A stretch of DNA of 64,000 bases from Vibrio celticus (GTDB taxonomy: Bacteria; Pseudomonadota; Gammaproteobacteria; Enterobacterales; Vibrionaceae), in NCBI RefSeq assembly GCF_024347335.1, contig NZ_AP025463.1:1798001-1862000 (forward strand), written 5' to 3'. Both the position numbers and the translations under genes were made by a program. A model generated the notes under the pieces. It did not search any database. It worked only from the letters and a program-made list of their open reading frames with translations, and was not told the origin of the DNA. How positions within the stretch are numbered: the first letter of the stretch is position 1; each line of letters starts with the position of its first letter. This document shows positions 61,115 to 64,000 of this stretch, piece by piece.

Positions 61115-64000
61115 TTAAGAGTTTGGTAGGTTAGTCATTAGTGAATTTACTAAATTCGTCAATTCATCACCGGAATAAACACCAGAAGAATCGACGTCAA
61201 AACCACTAAGATTACTTGCTTGGCCCTGCAACACTATAGTTTGAGAACCTTGATCATTAGTAATGGTTAACTCTAGGTCTTGGTTGTTATCGCTAATCTT
61301 AGCTGACAAATGTTCAAGAACATCATCCATTGTATTTTCATCATGAAGGAGTTCAGATAAATCAATAAGGTCACTGCCCACTTCAAAGTCAGTAATAACG
61401 TCTCGATAATCGTCAAGCGGTTCATCTACCCACTTGAATATATCATCACCTTCTCCCCCGACTAAGATATCATTTCCTAAGCCACCAATTAAGGTGTCAT
61501 CACCACCTTGACCATAGAGAATATCGTCGCCTTCACCGCCTTCAATCGTATCGTCACCACCACGCGTGTCTCCGTCAACATTAAAAATCTCATGATTATC
61601 ACGGATATATTCATATACTTCTAATTCAGAAGGCTCGATACCATTTGACATTTCTGTTAAAAATGAAGTCAATGCGTCTATACCAGAACCATCAGGTAAC
61701 GAATCAGGGCGTATCAAACCGTTCTCTGACCAAGGTAGATTATCAGTATTAATCGCATCGCCAAATAGAATATCATTACCTTCATTACCAGTAACTTCAT
61801 CATTACCCATATTCGCAATATCGTATATGATAGAGCCACCTTGCAATGCTGCTTCCAGTTGCTCTGCACTTGTCACGTTTTGCACAACTCCAGCAACCGC
61901 TAAAGTAGGTGTAAGTAAATTGATCTGATCAATTTTGACTCTGCCTGTAGAATTTCTATTTGCATCGAATCCAATTTTTATAGTATAAGTTCCCGCATCT
62001 AATACTTCGCTGGTTATACTTCTTTGCGCCGCATTGTTTTGATCATAATAACCATTGTTAGACGCATCGTATTCACTGCCAAAATCGACCAGCTGACCAT
62101 TTTGATCGTATATTCCCCAACTAATCTCACCATCATCAAATGCTAAATCAAAATCGACCTGTGCACTGTTTTCGACCGTGAAACTATTACTCGTCCACTC
62201 AGCCTCTACAGTATCCCAGCCATTGTCTTGGTCTTTAACCTGCAATTGATTACTTTCAATAGATACACCAAAGCGGTGACTGTTATCGCTGCCTGAATCG
62301 GTACCACTTAAGCTACCATTAAAGTCAAACAACACTTCCTTGTCATACAATCCAGGAACAGGTGTCAACTCGCCTGCGGTAGTATTGTCAAAGAATTGAA
62401 GTATATCAGCACTGATATCATCACCTATACCAATAGCTTGTACTTGAGCCTTCTCCGATAAAGATTCAAATGTATCTAAAGCACGTTTTAATGCAACGTC
62501 ATTCTCTTCACTATTATTACTGACATAAGGTTTACCATCGGTTAAGAAAAATGCTAAATTCTCACTACCATCACTGGTCTTACCATTAAACCAAGAATCT
62601 GCTACATTCAGTCCCTTTTCATAATCAGTAACACCGCCAAGCGCATTTACTAATTCTGTATCAATCTTATTTAACAAATCTTCGTATTGCTCTGCGTTTT
62701 CCGTAATATTTTGCGCTTCAAAGTTAAAGTCAACATTGGTGTCGAAGGCAATAAGCTTGACATTTATAGTCCCATCATGATTTGCAAATGATTCAACCAA
62801 TTTTTTCAGTGCGGCTTCTACCATTTCGATTCGCGTAGTGCCATCAGCAGTTTGTGCGGCCATACTACCCGAAGTATCCACAATTAGTGCTATGTTGTAA
62901 TCCAACCCTGGTACTACAGTTTTAATAGTGCCTCCGCTATCACCTAACACTACATCGTCACCTGAACCACCGCTAACAATATTATCGCCATTAGGGTCAG
63001 TATCTGGTGTCGCAATGGAACCTGTTTCATCTTGAGCGTACTTAGGTAGGTCAACGGGTTCACCTTGCTCGTCAACTTCTTGAGCACCAGCTGTGACGGT
63101 TAACACTGGATTCGATCCAACAGGCGCTTCGACAACAACAGAAATATTACCGGAAGCATCTAATTCATCTGAAGGTACCGACCATGAACCGTCTTGGTTT
63201 TGTGAACCTACATTCAGAGTTGCACCATCTGGCACACCATTGATGACAATATCAGTAATGATTTCGCTGCCGTCGCTATCCTTCAAGCTGACATCAATAT
63301 TTAAATTAAAGAAATCAGTGACCTTAGTAACTACATCATCATTCACAGAATAGGTTCCATCTTGTAAAACAAGCGTTTCTATATCGTAGAAATCATGGTA
63401 TGTCACTGCATTATCATTTTCAGTATCGATATATTTATATGAGAAATCAGCCTGAGGCGCCAAGTCGTTATCGCCACCGGGTATAAACTCTAATTGACTC
63501 AAAGATGCTGGTATATAGGCCATATCGCTACCTGAACCACCATAATAAGCAGTCGTGGCCGTTGCAGACTGTGACACTAATACATCACTACCTGCACCTG
63601 CATTTAGTGAAACGTTAGTTAAATCGTCAGAGTTACCACCAATTAGGATATCGTTTCCTTGGCCGCCAGAAGCTTGAAAATCGTTAGAGACACCACCATC
63701 GACGATAATGTCATTACCACCATATCCCTCTACCCAAGCTCCGTTAGTAGAAACTAGTAAGTTATCGCTTGAATTACCACTACCCTCGATTACTGTGCCT
63801 GTTTCAAATTGAGCTGCCGCATCGTTAATGATCATTTCCGCTGGGTTGATATTAGTTCCAAATGACAACTCTGCATCTACAGACAATCCACTAGATTTAG
63901 GCTCGACATGAACCGTAACCGTAGCAGTATCGGTTAGCCCTACACTGTCAACTAGTGTGTAAGTAAAGGTTGCATCACCACTAAATCCATCATCAGGTAT
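61115..64000 (-). CDS. Large type I-secreted RTX adhesin with vWA domain (C-terminal 961 residues, partial)
   Basis: The frame is open to the window edge. The visible N-terminal end (PDDGFSGDATFTYTLVDSVGLTDTATVTV) is a cadherin/VCBS-like tandem repeat unit. A glycine/aspartate-rich RTX-like block follows (about residues 60-130), then a vWA domain (about 365-550) with the MIDAS motif DTSGSM, a beta-sandwich region (about 555-690), and calcium-binding nonapeptide repeats (GGDDTIEGGEGDDILYG type, about 813-853). The T1SS C-terminal target domain resembles the VCA0849 subclass. The protein is probably secreted by a LapBCE-type system and held at the cell surface. The total size and the transporter genes lie outside the window. 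Confidence 0.92.
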   Translation of the reverse strand: MPDDGFSGDATFTYTLVDSVGLTDTATVTVHVEPKSSGLSVDAELSFGTNINPAEMIINDAAAQFETGTVIEGSGNSSDNLLVSTNGAWVEGYGGNDIIVDGGVSNDFQASGGQGNDILIGGNSDDLTNVSLNAGAGSDVLVSQSATATTAYYGGSGSDMAYIPASLSQLEFIPGGDNDLAPQADFSYKYIDTENDNAVTYHDFYDIETLVLQDGTYSVNDDVVTKVTDFFNLNIDVSLKDSDGSEIITDIVINGVPDGATLNVGSQNQDGSWSVPSDELDASGNISVVVEAPVGSNPVLTVTAGAQEVDEQGEPVDLPKYAQDETGSIATPDTDPNGDNIVSGGSGDDVVLGDSGGTIKTVVPGLDYNIALIVDTSGSMAAQTADGTTRIEMVEAALKKLVESFANHDGTINVKLIAFDTNVDFNFEAQNITENAEQYEDLLNKIDTELVNALGGVTDYEKGLNVADSWFNGKTSDGSENLAFFLTDGKPYVSNNSEENDVALKRALDTFESLSEKAQVQAIGIGDDISADILQFFDNTTAGELTPVPGLYDKEVLFDFNGSLSGTDSGSDNSHRFGVSIESNQLQVKDQDNGWDTVEAEWTSNSFTVENSAQVDFDLAFDDGEISWGIYDQNGQLVDFGSEYDASNNGYYDQNNAAQRSITSEVLDAGTYTIKIGFDANRNSTGRVKIDQINLLTPTLAVAGVVQNVTSAEQLEAALQGGSIIYDIANMGNDEVTGNEGNDILFGDAINTDNLPWSENGLIRPDSLPDGSGIDALTSFLTEMSNGIEPSELEVYEYIRDNHEIFNVDGDTRGGDDTIEGGEGDDILYGQGGDDTLIGGLGNDILVGGEGDDIFKWVDEPLDDYRDVITDFEVGSDLIDLSELLHDENTMDDVLEHLSAKISDNNQDLELTITNDQGSQTIVLQGQASNLSGFDVDSSGVYSGDELTNLVNSLMTNLPNS

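Noticed and set aside
1..64000. tRNA, rRNA, CRISPR arrays, insertion sequences and integrases
   Set aside because: None was recognised on either strand; no transposase or integrase motif appears among the translated frames.

Overview
The window is a stretch of a Vibrionaceae primary chromosome, most likely a Vibrio outside V. cholerae. The evidence is gene content and order: a ccoNOQP-H-I block, a FIST/hybrid-kinase pair, matP-lonH-fabA-rmf, rlmKL-grx-uup-DUF3466, zapC-pyrD, a 180-kDa NAD-glutamate dehydrogenase, pepN, prc-proQ-msrC, letAB-rsmF, yccA-tusE-yccX-rlmI and the aapJQMP transporter. The order on the left resembles, from memory, the V. cholerae chromosome I interval around VC1437-VC1494. 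No rRNA, tRNA, CRISPR array or insertion sequence was recognised.

The main positional signal is a near-canonical dif site at 8046-8073, the XerC/XerD site where chromosome dimers are resolved. The window therefore crosses the replication terminus. A perfect match to the matS consensus at 157-169, three one-mismatch matches (one just upstream of matP) and matP itself 5 kb from dif fit a Ter macrodomain.

Layout. 1-4252 (minus): cbb3 cytochrome oxidase subunits and assembly factors. 4511-7897 (plus): a small membrane protein, then a translationally coupled FIST sensor and hybrid histidine kinase resembling the NosP-VpsS nitric-oxide module. 7898-12200: an accessory zone beside dif with an outer-membrane barrel protein, a DUF2971 protein, an HDOD protein and a secreted stand-alone TolA-III-like domain. 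12246-16000: DUF3634, MatP, LonH, FabA and RMF. 16050-37187: mostly minus-strand housekeeping genes (rRNA modification, ABC-F ATPase, pyrimidine synthesis, glutamate catabolism, aminopeptidase N, Prc, ProQ, MsrC). 37277-44626 (plus): an ABC exporter, the LetA/LetB lipid-transport pair and RsmF. 44658-50630: CvfB, a conserved membrane protein, a hotdog-fold protein, a truncated PEP-synthase-like protein divergent from an AroH-type DAHP synthase, and YajQ. 50821-56434: a siroheme synthase with a decayed second domain, then the general amino-acid ABC transporter. 56716-61032: YccA, TusE, acylphosphatase, a chemotaxis receptor and RlmI. 61115-64000: the C-terminal third or so of a type I-secreted RTX adhesin, cut by the window edge.

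Several regulatory sites can be read directly: a FabR-type operator in the fabA promoter spacer, a PurR box in the pyrD promoter spacer followed by a leader hairpin, a LexA box in front of a DUF2835 gene, and a hairpin over the letA ribosome-binding site. Functions given for families are established knowledge. Gene-specific roles in this strain, and all comparisons with other genomes, are from memory and are inference.
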